Positions 1-12,281 of a DNA stretch of 64,000 nt are shown here, piece after piece (within the stretch, counting starts at the first letter, position 1; the number at the start of each line of letters is the position of its first letter). The translations under genes were made by a program, and so were the position numbers. The notes beneath the pieces were generated by a model. It was not told the origin of the DNA. It searched no databases and saw only the letters and a program-made list of their open reading frames with translations. The DNA is from Larix kaempferi (taxonomy: Eukaryota > Streptophyta > Pinopsida > Pinales > Pinaceae). The DNA is taken from positions 1,251,501 through 1,315,500 of the forward strand of contig BSBM01000609.1 of the NCBI GenBank assembly GCA_027924585.1, given 5' to 3'.

Positions 1-532
1 AAATTATGTTTCAATCATTTGTGAAATTATTTCTCAATATTAATATTAATAATATTAATTCAAATGTTATTAACTTTAATGTTATTAATTTGATTAATAA
101 TATTATTAATGTAATTAATATGTAAATAATTGTAATTTTATTAATATGAATATAAATATATAAATATTATCAACATTTTGAAAGATATTAATAATATTTT
201 TATTAATATACTATAGTTTAATAGACCATTTTACATAAATAGAGAGAGTTAAATAATATATGATGATTAATATCAATGTTAATATTAATATTTAGTGAAG
301 TTAATATTATGTTTATATTAAGTTAATGGTAATATTAATATTGATATCAATATTAATATTAATATTAACATAAAAATTAAGATTAATATTAATATTATAT
401 TAATTTAATATTAATATTACTTAATCATTAATTTTAATATTAATATTAACTTAATAATATCGTATGTTAATCTAATAAATTTTTTATAAATTAATGTATT
501 AATAATGTGATAATGCATAATAAATCTGTAAG
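1..532. repeat. AT-rich low-complexity DNA
   Basis: Very AT-rich sequence built from shuffled ATTAATATTAAT-like words with many short palindromes. No coding potential or RNA gene is visible. It could be an AT-rich element end or decayed intergenic DNA. Confidence 0.6.
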
Positions 533-1812
533 TTAAACCTTTATATATATATAGAGTTAATGTACTAAGAAATTAACATATTAATCTAATAAAAAATATA
601 AATATTTATAATTTTTATTGATTAACTGAAAATAGTTTTAACATCAAACTTATAAAATAAAATAAAAAAATGTATAATAGAAGATTAAAATTGATAAAAA
701 AAAAACTTCTTACACAATAATTGCTTAAAATTCTGTACACACTTCTCATAATTATAACTTTTATTTTATACGATATCTCATATAAAATATAAAGTTTTAT
801 GCCATACGTATGAAATGAAAAATGGAAATATTCACATTGTGTTTTGCCATTTTTTTTCCATTTTCAAGCTTAATCTTTAAAAATAATCCCATTGTGTTTT
901 GTCATTTTTTTTAGCTCATCCTAATATTTTTAGAAACAAAATATTAAAAAATAATAACTATGAATTTGAAATTTAATTCAAAAGTGAATGATCAATGTCT
1001 GTAAGTAATGGTTGGATAGTAATGAAATTTAAAATTAGTGCAGAATTGTTTGGATAGTAATGATCTTCTTACAAGAAGAATTCAAACGAGTGTACAAAAA
1101 TCGTTGTTAGAAAGACAATGAGGGAAGCTCTAAATAAATTATGGTTCTTGGGCATTTTATGATTAAACCTTTATATATAGAGAGTGTTAATGTACTAAGA
1201 AATTAACATATTAATCTAATAAAAAAATATAAATATTTATAATTTTTATTGATTAACTGAAAATAGTTTTAACATCAAGTTTATAAAATGAAAAAATGTA
1301 TAATAAAAGATTAAAAATGATAAATAAAAAAACTTCTTACACATTAATAGAAATGCTTAAAATTCTATATACACTTTTCATAATTATAACTTTTTATTGA
1401 AATATGATATCTCATATAAAATATAAAGTTTTATACCATTATGAAATGAAAAATGGAAATATTCACATTGTGTTTTGCCATTTTTTTTTTCCATTTTCAA
1501 GCTTAATCTTTAAAAATAATCCCATTGTGTTTTGTCATTTTTTGAGCTCATCCTAATATTTTTAGAAACAAAATATTAAAAAATAATAACTATGAAATTG
1601 AAATTTAATTCAAAAGTGAATGATCAATGTCTATGAGTAATGGTTGGATAGTAATGAAATTTAAAATTAATGCAGAATTGTTTGGATAGTAATGATCTTC
1701 TGAATATTTACAAGAAGAATTCAAACGAGTGCACAAAAATCGTTGTTAGAAAGACAATGAGGGAAGCTCTAAATAAATTATGGAATAAATTATGGTTCTT
1801 GGGCATTTTATG
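533..1812. repeat. 630-bp tandem duplication (two copies)
   Basis: The segment starting TTAAACCTTTATATATA at 533 recurs at 1163 in the same orientation, so the period is about 630 bp. Both copies carry the same ordered landmarks: a TTGATTAACTG block, GTGTTTTGCCATTTTTT, GAATGATCAATGTCT and GGTTCTTGGGCATTTTATGA. They differ by small indels such as ATGGAATAAATT in copy 2. No reading frame is conserved, so this looks like a non-coding segmental duplication. Confidence 0.85.
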
Positions 1813-2251
1813 ATTTTTTTTTGGAATTGTAAGAATTGGTCTCCACTCATTCTAGTTTTTAGTGGTGTACATTAATCCCTTCCTCTTTATCTCTACTACT
1901 TCATATCCATTCTCTTATTCAGTACTATAAGAAACATCTTCTTTTCCAAGGTAAAACTCCTTTTCTCTCCTCTCCAAAACTTCCAAAAATAACATCCTCC
2001 TTTCCTATTCGAATTTTCCTCTTCGCATTAGACATATTCACTAAAAATTCTCTACTTTTACGAGTATTTTGCATGGAGTTCTTACTTGTAACGAAAAAAT
2101 TAAACCAACTCAATCTAAATGCTCATGATTGTTGTTCATGGATCGCCATTGTGGACTTATTAAATTTGAAACCCAATGGTATATATAAACTCGCCATCGA
2201 GTTCCACAAGTGTAATCTAAGCTTGGCCAATCCAAGTCAAATTCTAGAACC
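1813..2251. other. intergenic, nothing recognised
   Basis: Pyrimidine-rich then mixed sequence. Short open frames occur on both strands (1925-2113 minus and 2073-2321 plus), but neither resembles a known protein and they overlap each other. Confidence 0.4.
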
Positions 2252-2402
2252 ATCAAATAATTCAATAATGACATCCTGTTGTTTAAGCCCGCTAGCTTTA
2301 TCCAACTATAAACTGAAATAATAATACACTACAAATAATTCAACTATGATAGTTTAGGCCTACTTCCTTTATCCAATTATAAACTGAACATAATAATACA
2401 GT
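2252..2402. repeat. imperfect tandem repeat, ~75-bp unit
   Basis: Two adjacent diverged copies share the words AAATAATTCAA, TTTATCCAA(C/T)TATAAACTGAA and AATAATACA. They start near 2252 and 2330. Confidence 0.55.
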
Positions 2403-2464
2403 TTGTGACCATGCTTAATCAACAAACAAAAAACAGATTTATTATGTATTTAGATTGATTCTAC

Positions 2465-2657
2465 CTAATTGAAGTTGGAGGTGTGAGAAATTCCATCGTA
2501 GAAGGGGCAACCCTCAGTTCTTTTTTTATCCTCCCCATAACCCTCCTCCCGTTGTCCTTTCAAAATTCCCCCAACAAGCTCTGCAGGATCGTAGTACACT
2601 TCCAATTCCACAATCCTCATTCCCTCGTTCACTTGCACAAAATTGACCACAACTGTT
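2465..2657 (-). pseudogene. possible last exon of a SnoaL/NTF2-like pathogen-related protein
   Basis: On the minus strand an acceptor-like TCTGAACAG precedes a 60-codon open stretch that ends in TAG at 2465. Its core reads VNEGMRIVELEVYYDPAELVG followed by GILKG. This resembles the C-terminal strand of plant pathogen-related SnoaL/NTF2-fold proteins, where a V-E-x-Y/F-x-D-x-x-E-L-x-G-G-L-x-K-G pattern is usual. No upstream exons were recognised within the window, so this is either the end of a gene with long introns or an isolated fragment. The family assignment comes from memory of the pattern and is tentative. Confidence 0.3.
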
Positions 2658-2992
2658 CAGATATAAAATACTCTTCATTGACCAAATAATAAACCTCGCA
2701 GCTTGATGTAATAAATTATGCCAGCACAAGACACAGAATTTGTTGATTAGAAAGAAGCTGCTTGATTTGTTGAAAGCTTAGGGCTACCATTGAAATATAT
2801 GAGTTTTAAAAGTATCAATCAGGGATTAGGACTCAGATGGCCTTTGGAATTATTTACCGTTATCACATCATTCTCCAAATTAGAGTTGTTGACAACGGAA
2901 CACGATTTAGGTAATAGTTGAAAATCTTGTAGGATAACTGTAATTATAGTCTAGACATTTGAAGGAGAACATGATAAAGAATTTGCATCAAA

Positions 2993-3780
2993 CACTACAA
3001 CAACTCCTGGAATTAGTGTCCCATTTAGCGTCCCTTTTTAGTGTAATTTTTTTTCATTGGGTGGTCAAAGTAGACGCTAAATGGGACGCATTATGGACAA
3101 AATTTAAAGAGTCTAAAATAACGTATTTTTTTGCTTCCTAGATAGCATCCTTTCTGATGTCTAAAATAGCGCCCTTTTTTTGCTTCCAGAATAGCTTCGA
3201 ATTTTTCTTCCTAAACGACGTCAAGGTTTGCTTCCTAAATAACATCCTATTTTTCTTCCTACAGATCGTCATCTTTTACTTCCTAAATGACGTCCCCATA
3301 AGCGCCCTATTTGCATCCTTAAAAGCATCGCGTTAGCATTTATGTTTGCATCTACATTCGTGCCATATTTGCATCCATATGTGCTACCACTTTAGCATCC
3401 CATTTTGCACCATGTTTTACTTCCAATATGCACCAATTTTTGCTTCTGATTTTGCAGCAATTTTTGCTTCCTTTTTTGCATCGTGTTTTGCTACCAAGAT
3501 GGAGCCAAATTTTATTCTATTATTGCACCATATTTTGCTTCCTATGTAGTGCTATGTTTTGCATCCAAAGTAACATCTTATTTTTCTACCATATCAATGC
3601 CATGTTTGGCTTCCTCATTAGCGTCAAGTGTTGGGCCTCTTTTTAACGCCTAGTTTTGCATCTCTATTGATGTCAACATTATCACCATGTTTTGATACCA
3701 CTTTAGCGCCCAATTTATTGTCCAGTTTTACTCCCACACTATCGCCACATTTTGCTTCCTGTTTAGAAACTAATATAAAT
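2993..3780 (+). repeat. CACTA left terminal and subterminal repeat zone
   Basis: After the terminal CACTACAACAA the zone carries dozens of short alternating words of the type TTTTGCTTCC, TTTAGCGCC and TTTGCATCC, with inverted counterparts such as GACGCTAAATGGGACGC at 3075. The open frames here are by-products of this repetitiveness. Such clustered motifs are the usual transposase-binding region of CACTA elements. Confidence 0.6.
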
Positions 3781-3858
3781 TATCACAACAAATATTTTTT
3801 TAGAAATACATTGCAATATCATTAGGGCATGGAGGAATCAAACCACCAACCTCCTGCT

Positions 3859-4594
3859 TGTAAAATTAGTCACAGCAGATCTAATGAACAAGTAAATCAA
3901 TCACAACAGATGAACATAGAAAATATGGTGTAAAACTGTGCAAAACATGCAACAGTGGTCAATATCCCAATGAGGGTGAATAATCACAATACAATACAGT
4001 AACAATGACTGAGCAATTCGAATTTCCTAAGGAGGTCATTTGAATCACTGAATGGAGTAGCTTGACTCCAACTAGGAGTCCTCATCATCAATCGGTGGTG
4101 GTCATCAATGCACAAGAACCAGTCATCCAGGTGTCAATCTAAGTCTAATTGAGTGTAACATGTGTAACTGAAGTGTGTATCACTGAAATAGGGAAGTGGG
4201 ATCAGTGGAGGGCGCATGGGAGGCTAACTGAAGTCAAAACAAGTCATCTAGTCAATCTAGAGGTCCAACGGAAGTGAAACAGTCAGTCGGGAGTGAAACT
4301 AGCCTCAAATCAAGGAGAATCAGAGCTAACTGAGTGTAACTGAAGTGGAACTGCAGTGGTAGGTGAAGAAGTGCACCCTTCTCTGGCAGTAGGTGAGAAG
4401 TGGGCGCCTTCCAGACTAGGAGGGCTGAAACTCTGATGTAAGAAGCTCTCAGGTGCTAGAATAAGGTGGCTAAGGTGCTGGAGGCATCAACCTAGTGACT
4501 GGGATGCATGCAAAGTGCATGCAAACCCTAGAATTTGCATGCAAACCCTAATTGCATGCAAGATCCTGAAAAAGATGATGTGGATATCCAAACA
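3859..4594 (-). repeat. copia 1 3' LTR
   Basis: Starts TGTAAAATTAGTCAC and ends ATATCCAAACA on the plus strand; on the coding strand it therefore runs TGTT...TACA. It is 736 bp, the same length as its partner at 9229-9964. Confidence 0.95.
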
Positions 4595-4613
4595 CCCCCC
4601 CTCAAGCTAGACT
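4595..4613 (-). other. copia 1 polypurine tract
   Basis: Directly inside the 3' LTR the minus strand reads AGCTTGAGGGGGG followed by TGTT. This is the usual plus-strand priming tract of plant copia elements. Confidence 0.85.
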
Positions 4614-4767
4614 ATGATGTGCAAAAAATAATGTGGGGCCCTGGTAACTAAGACCAAAGGTCACCCCAATACAATAATCCAAAAAATGCTGAAAATAAAC
4701 TAAGTGAGGAAAGAGGGAAAACCCAGTGGGAAGAAAGCCTCCCCTCAAGCTAAAGTATAATAATGGA

Positions 4768-6252
4768 TCAATCTGTCTCCACCATGATGGAACTCACCCC
4801 CAACAGTGAACGGAGGTAAGAGAACTTCTTCTCAGTGAAGCTCTTGGTGAAGATGTCTGCAATTTGCTCATCAGTAGGGCAATATTGCATAATGATAGTG
4901 CGATCATGCACCAACTGTCGAATGTAATGCATATGAATCTCAATGTGTTTGGTCCTCTGCTGCTGAACTAGATCTGTGGAGATCTTGATAGCACTTTGAT
5001 TGTCACAAAATAGGACAGTTGAAGTAGTGCCACCAAAACCAAACTCGGAAAGAATACCCTGCAACCAAACTGCCTGAATGCAGGCATTGACTGCCCCTCG
5101 ATACTCTGCCTCTGTTGAAGAAAGTGCAATGGCTGCTTGCTTTCTACTGGACCAGCAAATAGCACCATGACCAATCATGAAAACATAATCGGAAGTGGAC
5201 TTCCGATCAATGCTATCACCTGCCCAATCTGAATCATTAAAACCAATGAAATCAAGCTCAGAATCTGCAGCATAATGTATGCCAAACTGTCTCGTACCTT
5301 GCACTTACTGCAAGATCCACTTGGCTACCCACCAATGAATCTCATGGGGATGCTGCATATACCTTGACACGGCACTCACGGCATATGAAATATCAAGCCT
5401 TGAGTGTTTCAAATAAAGTAGTGAACCAATCAACTGTCGATACATACTACAATCTGCAAGCGGTGTAGAATCTCCCTCCTCAAGACTGATTCCTGAGAGG
5501 AATGGGAATGGGACTGCCTTACATTCAGCCATATTAAACTTCAATAACAGGTCGAAAGCATATTTTTGCTGAGATATAGTGATCCCATCAAAATTTTGAG
5601 CTATCTCCAAGCCCAAAAAGTGACTTAGCAAGCCCAAATCGCTCATGTCAAAAGCTAGATTTAAGGCAGTTTTTAGCTTGTTTATTGAAGTAAGAGTGCT
5701 ACCATAAATGAGAAGATAATCAACATAAAGTACAATAACCAACAAATTACCTTTAACTCGCTGAAGATACACATTCGGATCAGATTTGCATCTTTGGAAA
5801 TTCTGAGAAAGAAAGAAGGAGTCCATCTTTGCGTACCAAGCTCTTGGGGCCTGTTTTAACCCGTACAAAGATTTCTTTAATCTGCAAACTAATGATGGAT
5901 CTGATGTGTAGCCCTCTGGCTGCTGCATATATACCTCTTCAGCAAGGTCTCCATGTAGAAATGCACTCTTCACATCCATGTGGTGCACTTCCCAGTGCTT
6001 GGATGCGGAAATAGCCAAAACAAGGCGGATGGAATCCATCTTTGCAACTGGAGCAAAGGTCTCAGTGTAGTCCACTCCTTGGACTTGGGAGAAACCTTTT
6101 TCCACCAACCTTGCTTTGTATTTGCTGATAGAGCCATCAGCAGCAACTTTTTTGCGGTAGACCCATTTACACTTTACTAATTTTCTTCCAGGTGGAAGAG
6201 AAACTAGCTCCCATGTGTTGTTCTTTTGAAGAGAATTGTACTCTTCATCCAT
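4768..6252 (-). pseudogene. copia 1 reverse transcriptase and RNase H region, with internal stop
   Basis: The reverse transcriptase part spans 6252-5305 (about 315 codons), starting at the conserved W-E-L-V block, with the AFLHGDL and YGLKQAPRAWY blocks. Residues 176-179 are YVDY instead of YVDD (GAT to TAT at 5716-5718), which removes the second catalytic aspartate. An in-frame TAA at 5305-5307 separates it from the RNase H part (5304-4768), which has DSDWAGD, SSTEAEYRGA and the KHIEIHMHYIR block and ends in GVSSIMVETD before its natural stop. The region is contiguous with the integrase part upstream and belongs to one decayed polyprotein. Confidence 0.93.
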
Positions 6253-6890
6253 GGCACTTTGCTATCTCGGATCTCGGTGGGCAGAATAGTATGATGTGGG
6301 ATCTGAACTAGCCATCAAATAACAAATCTCAAGAAGTAATGGATCAGTAATAGAAAGAGCCATACCTTCTCTTTGAAAGTCTTATCTTGTTCATCTCGGA
6401 TCAGCAGGATTTCCAAGGTTCGAACCAGTAGATTGAAGAGTGTTTTGGGCCCACTTTGGTAACTGAGGAGGATCATAATGGTCGGATTCCGAACCTGATA
6501 TGTCATTATCATCATGTGCTGCTAAAATATCAGAAATATCAAAACTCATACCTTCATTATCGCTGCACGGATCTTCTTCTGGTGAAAGCGGTGAATCGGC
6601 AGTCTCTTCCTCGACTAGTTGCAATTCTTGAAGCGGTTCTTCAAATTACACACTGCGCTCTATGAATATCTTTTTAGATCTGATATCCATGAGTTTATAT
6701 GCTTTTTATTCTTCCCCATATCCTATCAGTATGCACTCATACTTTGTGGATCCAAAGCTCGTCTCTTCTTGGAAGGAATTCTGGCCCATGCAGTAGAGCC
6801 AAAAACTCTCAAATTTGACACATCCGGTTTGTGACCAAAGAATGCTTCGAAAGGAGTCATACCTTTCACGGATGAATGTGGAACACGGTT
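6253..6890 (-). pseudogene. copia 1 integrase C-terminal part and linker, frameshifted
   Basis: Downstream of a TAG at 6891-6893 the same frame continues as NRVPHSSVKGMTPFEAF and then FGHKPDVSNLRVFG, the conserved end of copia integrases. Near 6730 the homology changes frame (continuing as YECILIGYGEE), which shows a small indel. The acidic linker around 6624-6391 still reads as an open frame but has no own function. Confidence 0.8.
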
Positions 6891-7919
6891 CTATAGGTAT
6901 GCAGCAACATTGATTGCTTCAGCCCAAATATTCGCAGCCAAACCTTTTGATTCAATCATGCATGTAGCCATCTCTTTCAGTGACTGATTTTTCCTTTCCG
7001 CTACACCGTTCTGCTGGGGTGTGTAGGGAACTGTATGTTGGATCTGAATTCCACTTTGGGCACAAATTTGCAGCAACTCGGCCTTGATATATTCTCCACC
7101 ATTATCAGATATAAGAGCTTTGATCTTGCTCTCAGTGGCGGTCTCAACAGAAGCCTTAAAATCCTTGAATTTTCCAAGCACTTCTGACTTGTTTTTTAGA
7201 AAGAATACCCATGTAAAGCGGGAAAAATCATCAATAAATGTCAAAACATACCTTGAACCATTTAATGACGTATGGGGCAGTGGACCACTGATATCAGAAT
7301 TTATCAACCCCAAAAATGTAGAAGCTCTGCTAGCTTTGCCGCGGTCGAATCTGTGCTCGGGGTGCTTCCCAATAATGCAACCAGTGCATATTCCCTTCGA
7401 GGAACGAAGTTGTGGAAGACCATATACCATGGATTTGTTTGATAGCAGCAGCAAATACTTATAATTAAGATGTCCAAATCTTTCATTCCATAGCCTGCTA
7501 ACCTCATTACCATGTGTGCGAAGAGCAGTGGGCTTTGCAAGCGGAATAAAGTGTGAAAACTCATAGCATTTTGCAGTGTGGTTTGCCTTTCCGATTGCAA
7601 CAAGTCTTCCACTTTTGATATCAAAAATTTCAACTGTATTAGGGCTGAATGTAACTTGCTTCAGTTCACTAGTGTGTGTCATTTGATACACAGAAAGAAG
7701 ATTTGAAGCCAAGGAAGGCACATAGAGAACATTCTGAAAGCTTCCATGATCTACATGAATCGTACCTTTGCCCTTTGAAGAAATTTTTGAGTCATCTCCC
7801 AAATGGATGGGGATGGAGCTGTTTGGATCGAATGAAGAAAAAAAATCAATATTTGCAGCCATATGATTCGATGCACCCGAATCTATCAAGAGAGTAGTGG
7901 GCTTCGAAACAGTTGACAT
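6891..7919 (-). pseudogene. copia 1 protease and integrase core
   Basis: The open stretch has the aspartic protease motif LLIDSGASNHM near its start. It is followed by a GAG-pre-integrase zinc-binding segment (GHLNY ... CTGCIIGKH) and the integrase core with SDISGP, SDNGGEY and VAERKNQ. The three acidic catalytic residues appear retained. The stretch is in frame with the gag part upstream but separated from it by a TAA at 7926-7928, and it ends at an in-frame TAG where copia integrases normally continue. Confidence 0.93.
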
Positions 7920-7925
7920 GAGTGC

Positions 7926-8846
7926 TTATCCTCTTTCATGATCATCATTCCTATCCTTCTTCCTTGCACCGTCAGGAAGAGTTATGTTGTTCTTTTCCAA
8001 AAGGAGGGCCATTTGATCTATAGTCTTATTCATACATGAACTTTCGGGATGAAAGCCACGGTTGCAATAAGTACATTTAGATTTTTGGTTACCTTCTTTG
8101 CCCTTTTGCTTGAACTTTGAACTAGATGGTGCATCCGTTTGTTTGCCTTTCTCTCTTTGCTTGTGAGGCTCGAATTTGGGCTTCTCCTTCTTTTGCTTTC
8201 CTTTACCATTCGACATCTTGGGTCCTTGAACATATAGGGATGAATCTTTGGAGCTTATGGACCCCATTTGAATCAACTTGTCATGCTCTTTTGTGACGAA
8301 CTCAATGAAGGCATTCAAGGTAGGCATCTTCCAATTCGGGGTAGTTAGCCGACCGGAATTGAAAGTAGAGACAAATACCGAATAATCTTTACCAAGCTTG
8401 CTGAGAATGGAGAGGATCAATTGTTTATCCTCTTTGATAACTCCACTGTTCTTCAACTGCAAGTTCAAGTTCTTGAATTTTGTGAAGAATTCATTAATGG
8501 TCTCGAAATTCTCAGGACTAAGGGCAATCAATTCATTCTCTAATTGAAAAGCCCTAAGCTCATCCTGCTTGCCAAATAGTGTTTCAAGTTGCTCCCATAT
8601 AGATTTTGGAGTCTTCAATCCGCTGAGATGGAAGCGAAGATATTTGGAGATGGAGAGACAAAGAAGACCATAAGCTTCATCAAGCTTGTTGTAGTGTTTG
8701 GTTCTATCTGAAAAATTGTTTGGCTCCAATTCAAGGCCAAGAGTGACTCGGTAGTAACCTTTTGAACGAAATATGATCTCCATATCATCTTTCCAATCAA
8801 AATAATTGAATGGGGTGAGGATAGGCTTTGAAGAAGAGTATTCCAT
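7926..8846 (-). pseudogene. copia 1 gag (UBN2-type) with zinc knuckle
   Basis: The likely start is the Met at 8846 (MEYSSSKPILTPFNYFDW), which matches the usual beginning of copia gag; an upstream Met at 8906 is also in frame. The UBN2-type capsid region is followed by a lysine-rich segment and a CCHC knuckle, CTYCNRGFHPESSC. Gag would package the element RNA. The frame ends at TAA 7926-7928, directly before the protease, in the same frame. In an active copia element gag and pol are often one ORF, so this stop may be a lesion. Confidence 0.9.
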
Positions 8847-9216
8847 TGCTAGGAGCGAGTGCACACTGATGTAGAGAAGCTTGCAAGGGCAGAGTAGCGA
8901 ATGCAAATGATGGAGACAATAACCTGCAAATCACAATAAACCAAGAACAATGAGGTCGAACGATCCACCCTTTTAGAGTTGCATCACACCTGGGATTGGA
9001 GATCAAACAATGTTGAATGGGTCCAATGTATCAGATCCAGGAATTATGTGGAAACTCAAGCTTCTGGAGTGGTATTGGATGTATTTTCAAGCTTTGCATG
9101 CACAAGAGCGAATGCCCTTGAGATCTTTCATGCCAAAACTTTTTGCAATTTTTGAGCAATTCACTCAAATCTTCTTGTAGAAACACCTGTAGAAAAGAGA
9201 TCTTGTCCCTGCAATG

Positions 9217-9228
9217 GCTCTGATACCA
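9217..9228 (-). other. copia 1 primer binding site (tRNA-iMet)
   Basis: Immediately inside the 5' LTR the minus strand reads TGGTATCAGAGC, complementary to the 3' end of plant initiator methionine tRNA. Confidence 0.93.
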
Positions 9229-9964
9229 TGTAAAATTAGTCACAGCAGATCTAATGAACAAGTAAATCAATCACAACAGATGAACATAGAAAATATGGTG
9301 TAAAACTGTGCAAAACATGCAGCAGTGCTCAATATCCCAATGAGGGTGAATAATTACAATACAATACAGTAACAATGACTGAGCAATTCGAATTGCCTAA
9401 GGAGGTCATTCGAATCACTGAATGGAGTAGCTTGACTCCAACTAGGAGTCCTCATCATCAATCGGTGGTGGTCATCAATGCACAAGAACCAGTCATCCAG
9501 GTGTCAATCTGAGTCTAACTGAGTGTAACATGTGTAACTGAAGTGTGTAGCACTGATATAGGGAAGTGGGCTCAGTGGAGGGTGCATGGGAGGCTAACTG
9601 AAGTCAGAACAAGTCATCTAGTCAATCTGGAGTTCCAACGGAAGTGAAACAATCAGTCGGGAGTGAAACTAGCCTCAAATTAGGGAGAATCAGAGCTAAC
9701 TGAGTGTAACTGAAGTGGAACTGCAGTGGTAGGTGAAGAAGTGCACCCTTCTCTGGCAGTAGGTGAGAAGAGGGCACCTTCCAGACTAGGAGGGATAAAA
9801 CTCTGATGTAAGAAGCTCCTGGGTGCTAGAATAAGGTGGCTAAGGTGCTGGAGGCATCAACCTGGTGACTCGGATGCATGCAAAGTGCATGCAAACCCTA
9901 GAATTTGCATGCAAACCCTAATTGCATGCAAGATCCTGAAAAAGATGATGTGGATATCTAAACA
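9229..9964 (-). repeat. copia 1 5' LTR
   Basis: The 736-bp partner of 3859-4594, with the same TGTAAAATTAG start and an AAACA end on the plus strand. It would carry the element promoter on the minus strand. Confidence 0.95.
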
Positions 9965-9969
9965 CTGCT

Positions 9970-12281
9970 TGTAGGGAAAGCACTCTTCCATTGAGCTAGC
10001 ACCCTTTAAGAATTGGGGAGAGGAGCAATATTAACACCTAGATTGCATGATTCGTAATTCTAATAAAAGACAATATGCATTGGTTGCAATCTATTAGTTT
10101 GAATGTCATATTGGATTTTTTGTGCAAAATGATTCTCCTTAAAAATATTGGTACGTTGTTGTATGATTTCATTTGTCTTCAATTTTATTATTTCTTAATA
10201 AGGAAATAATATATGGTTGATAATATTCAAGATACCTATTATATGGTTTTAACTGAAATTTGATATCAGTGCCATTGGTAGATTTCAATTGATCCAAAAG
10301 ATTTAGATCGATTGGTATCATAGAAATATATTTATGAATTTATGGACTTGCAATAAGGCATCCATGGGAAAAAATCATAAGAGAGTGATATTTCCTGTGA
10401 TTCTTCATATTACCTCATATTCTTCATATTGAAAGCATTTCCTAGATTAGAAACTATGTTTAGTTTCATCATTATATAAAAGGTATTTAAGACCTCAGTT
10501 TGGCTCTCAAATAAAGTTGACGAGAGTTCACTTTTTCAAATATTGGTGTGCTAGATTTACCTTTCCATTCTCTTCTTACACCTCCTCTCATGATTCTCTA
10601 TAGGTTTAGATGGGTAGCAAAATTTGGCTCTATTTTGAATGAGGTTAGGGGGAAACCAAGCCTAATACCATTCTTTGGATATCTCCCTTTCCTTTACCAA
10701 CATTATGTTATAATGCAAATAGTATCTAGTTATGATTCTAAATCAAGGTTTGCTTATCTTGATGCAATAGTTAGATCTATTGCATTGTTTGGTGGAACCT
10801 TTTCGTGATGGTAGAAAAATTAAAAATCTTGAACTAGAGAGTAAATATTTACAAATTGAGGTTTGTCATCCAGATGTACAATCACTTGATCATAAAGAGC
10901 TATTGTTAATGCTTAAATATTGCATCAGTAGTAGAGTTGATTTCCATGCTTAATGGAAAGACAAGGAGAAGTTGTTGGAAAAAGGGGTGCAATATTATTT
11001 TTCTATCCAGAAGCAGCTAAGACAATAGTGCATTAGCTTTAATAATGCAAAACTAGGAGGTTTGATTTTGTATGTCTTCCCTTTGAATCTCTCTCCTATG
11101 ATGGACCATAAGAGATTTGGATTTCCAGCTCTTAAGGCAATGTGTATATGGTCTAGGAGACAGAGTAAGGCAATGACTGGCATACAGTGTGTGGTCCTGA
11201 GGAGGTTGATAAAATTGCATTAGCTTGCTCGGGCATGTCATCAGAAAATCAGAAATATCATGTACATTGTATAAATGACAAACTTGATGGTTCCAGTTTT
11301 GTGTTTGGGTTTGATACAGAGGTTACTAAAAACAACTATGGTTGGCTATAGGATATGTCCCAAACCATAAAATTGTTGATGTTTTGATTATTCGACTTCT
11401 TTCTAGCCTGCATCCTGCAAATTATAGTTGTGAGGCAGCTCCTACTATCTTTGTGAGTCAAGATAAGTGTAAGGTAGTTTCATACAATTCAGATATGAAT
11501 TAGGATTTCTAGATTCATTATCTAGTTACCTTTGATGGTAGCATACATTTGAGGGAAACAAGGTCACTATCTCATCTCTAAGGAAAAGTGTTTCCTAGCC
11601 TTGATAAAATTTTACGTGCCCACAAACATATTACAGCATAATTTTATGTCTTGTTGCGACCTACATTGTATTGAATACTGAGTTACAGTGTGAGCTTGAC
11701 TATTTTCAATGGAACAAAGTAGGGTAATGTGCAAGTATGTGATAACATAGTGGCATAGTTGGCCAAGGTACAAAAGTATGTTGCTAATGTGGAAGAATAT
11801 TATGAGTAAATTCACCCAGAACTTCTTCCATCTCTACGTTATCAAAATTTAGGAAAAGGACAACTAGGAGAAGGTGAGACTGCTCAACAGATTCTCAGAA
11901 ACATTCACCATACTTCTTATTGTTGGCTTGCACCATGATTTTTCAAAAACCAGAGCTTTCAAGGATTTAGCTTCTCAAACATAACTTGGTACCTATGATA
12001 AAGAGGTATAAGTCACAATATGAGTTTAGGATCTAAAAATATGTGAAAAGAAAGTGAGGAGCCAAAAATGACAGGAAATTTGACTCTGGGGAATTTGATG
12101 TGAGTGTATGCCTTATTAAGAACATGGGGCAGAGGTACAAATAAATTGAGAAACCTGGTACTAGAGAAAACTCGTTATTCCAGTTTTTATGACATTGCAC
12201 TACTTGCTTTCATTCTTTATTTTATGTATTGTCTTGAAAAGTCGCAGCTCTTTAACTCCAAATTCCATTCTTTATTTTTTG
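9970..12281. other. CACTA interior: degenerate, coding-like in places
   Basis: Several short plus-strand open stretches (for example 10548-10808 and about 11190-11350) have codon-like texture, such as SSENQKYHVHCINDKLDG and SLDHKELLLML. They are interrupted by stops and could not be assigned to a family. They may be remains of the element's own genes or of captured host sequence. Confidence 0.35.

Larger units (their letters stand above)
3859..9964 (-). mobile_element. Ty1/copia LTR retrotransposon 1, complete but defective
   Basis: Two 736-bp LTRs (3859-4594 and 9229-9964) flank an internal region read on the minus strand, and the host 5-mer CTGCT lies directly outside both LTRs (3854-3858 and 9965-9969). 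By eye the LTRs differ at roughly 25-30 positions (about 4%). The order gag, protease, integrase, reverse transcriptase, RNase H is the copia order. The polyprotein frame is broken by in-frame stops and at least one frameshift, and the RT catalytic motif is altered, so the copy cannot move by itself. It sits inside the left part of the CACTA element. Confidence 0.97.
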
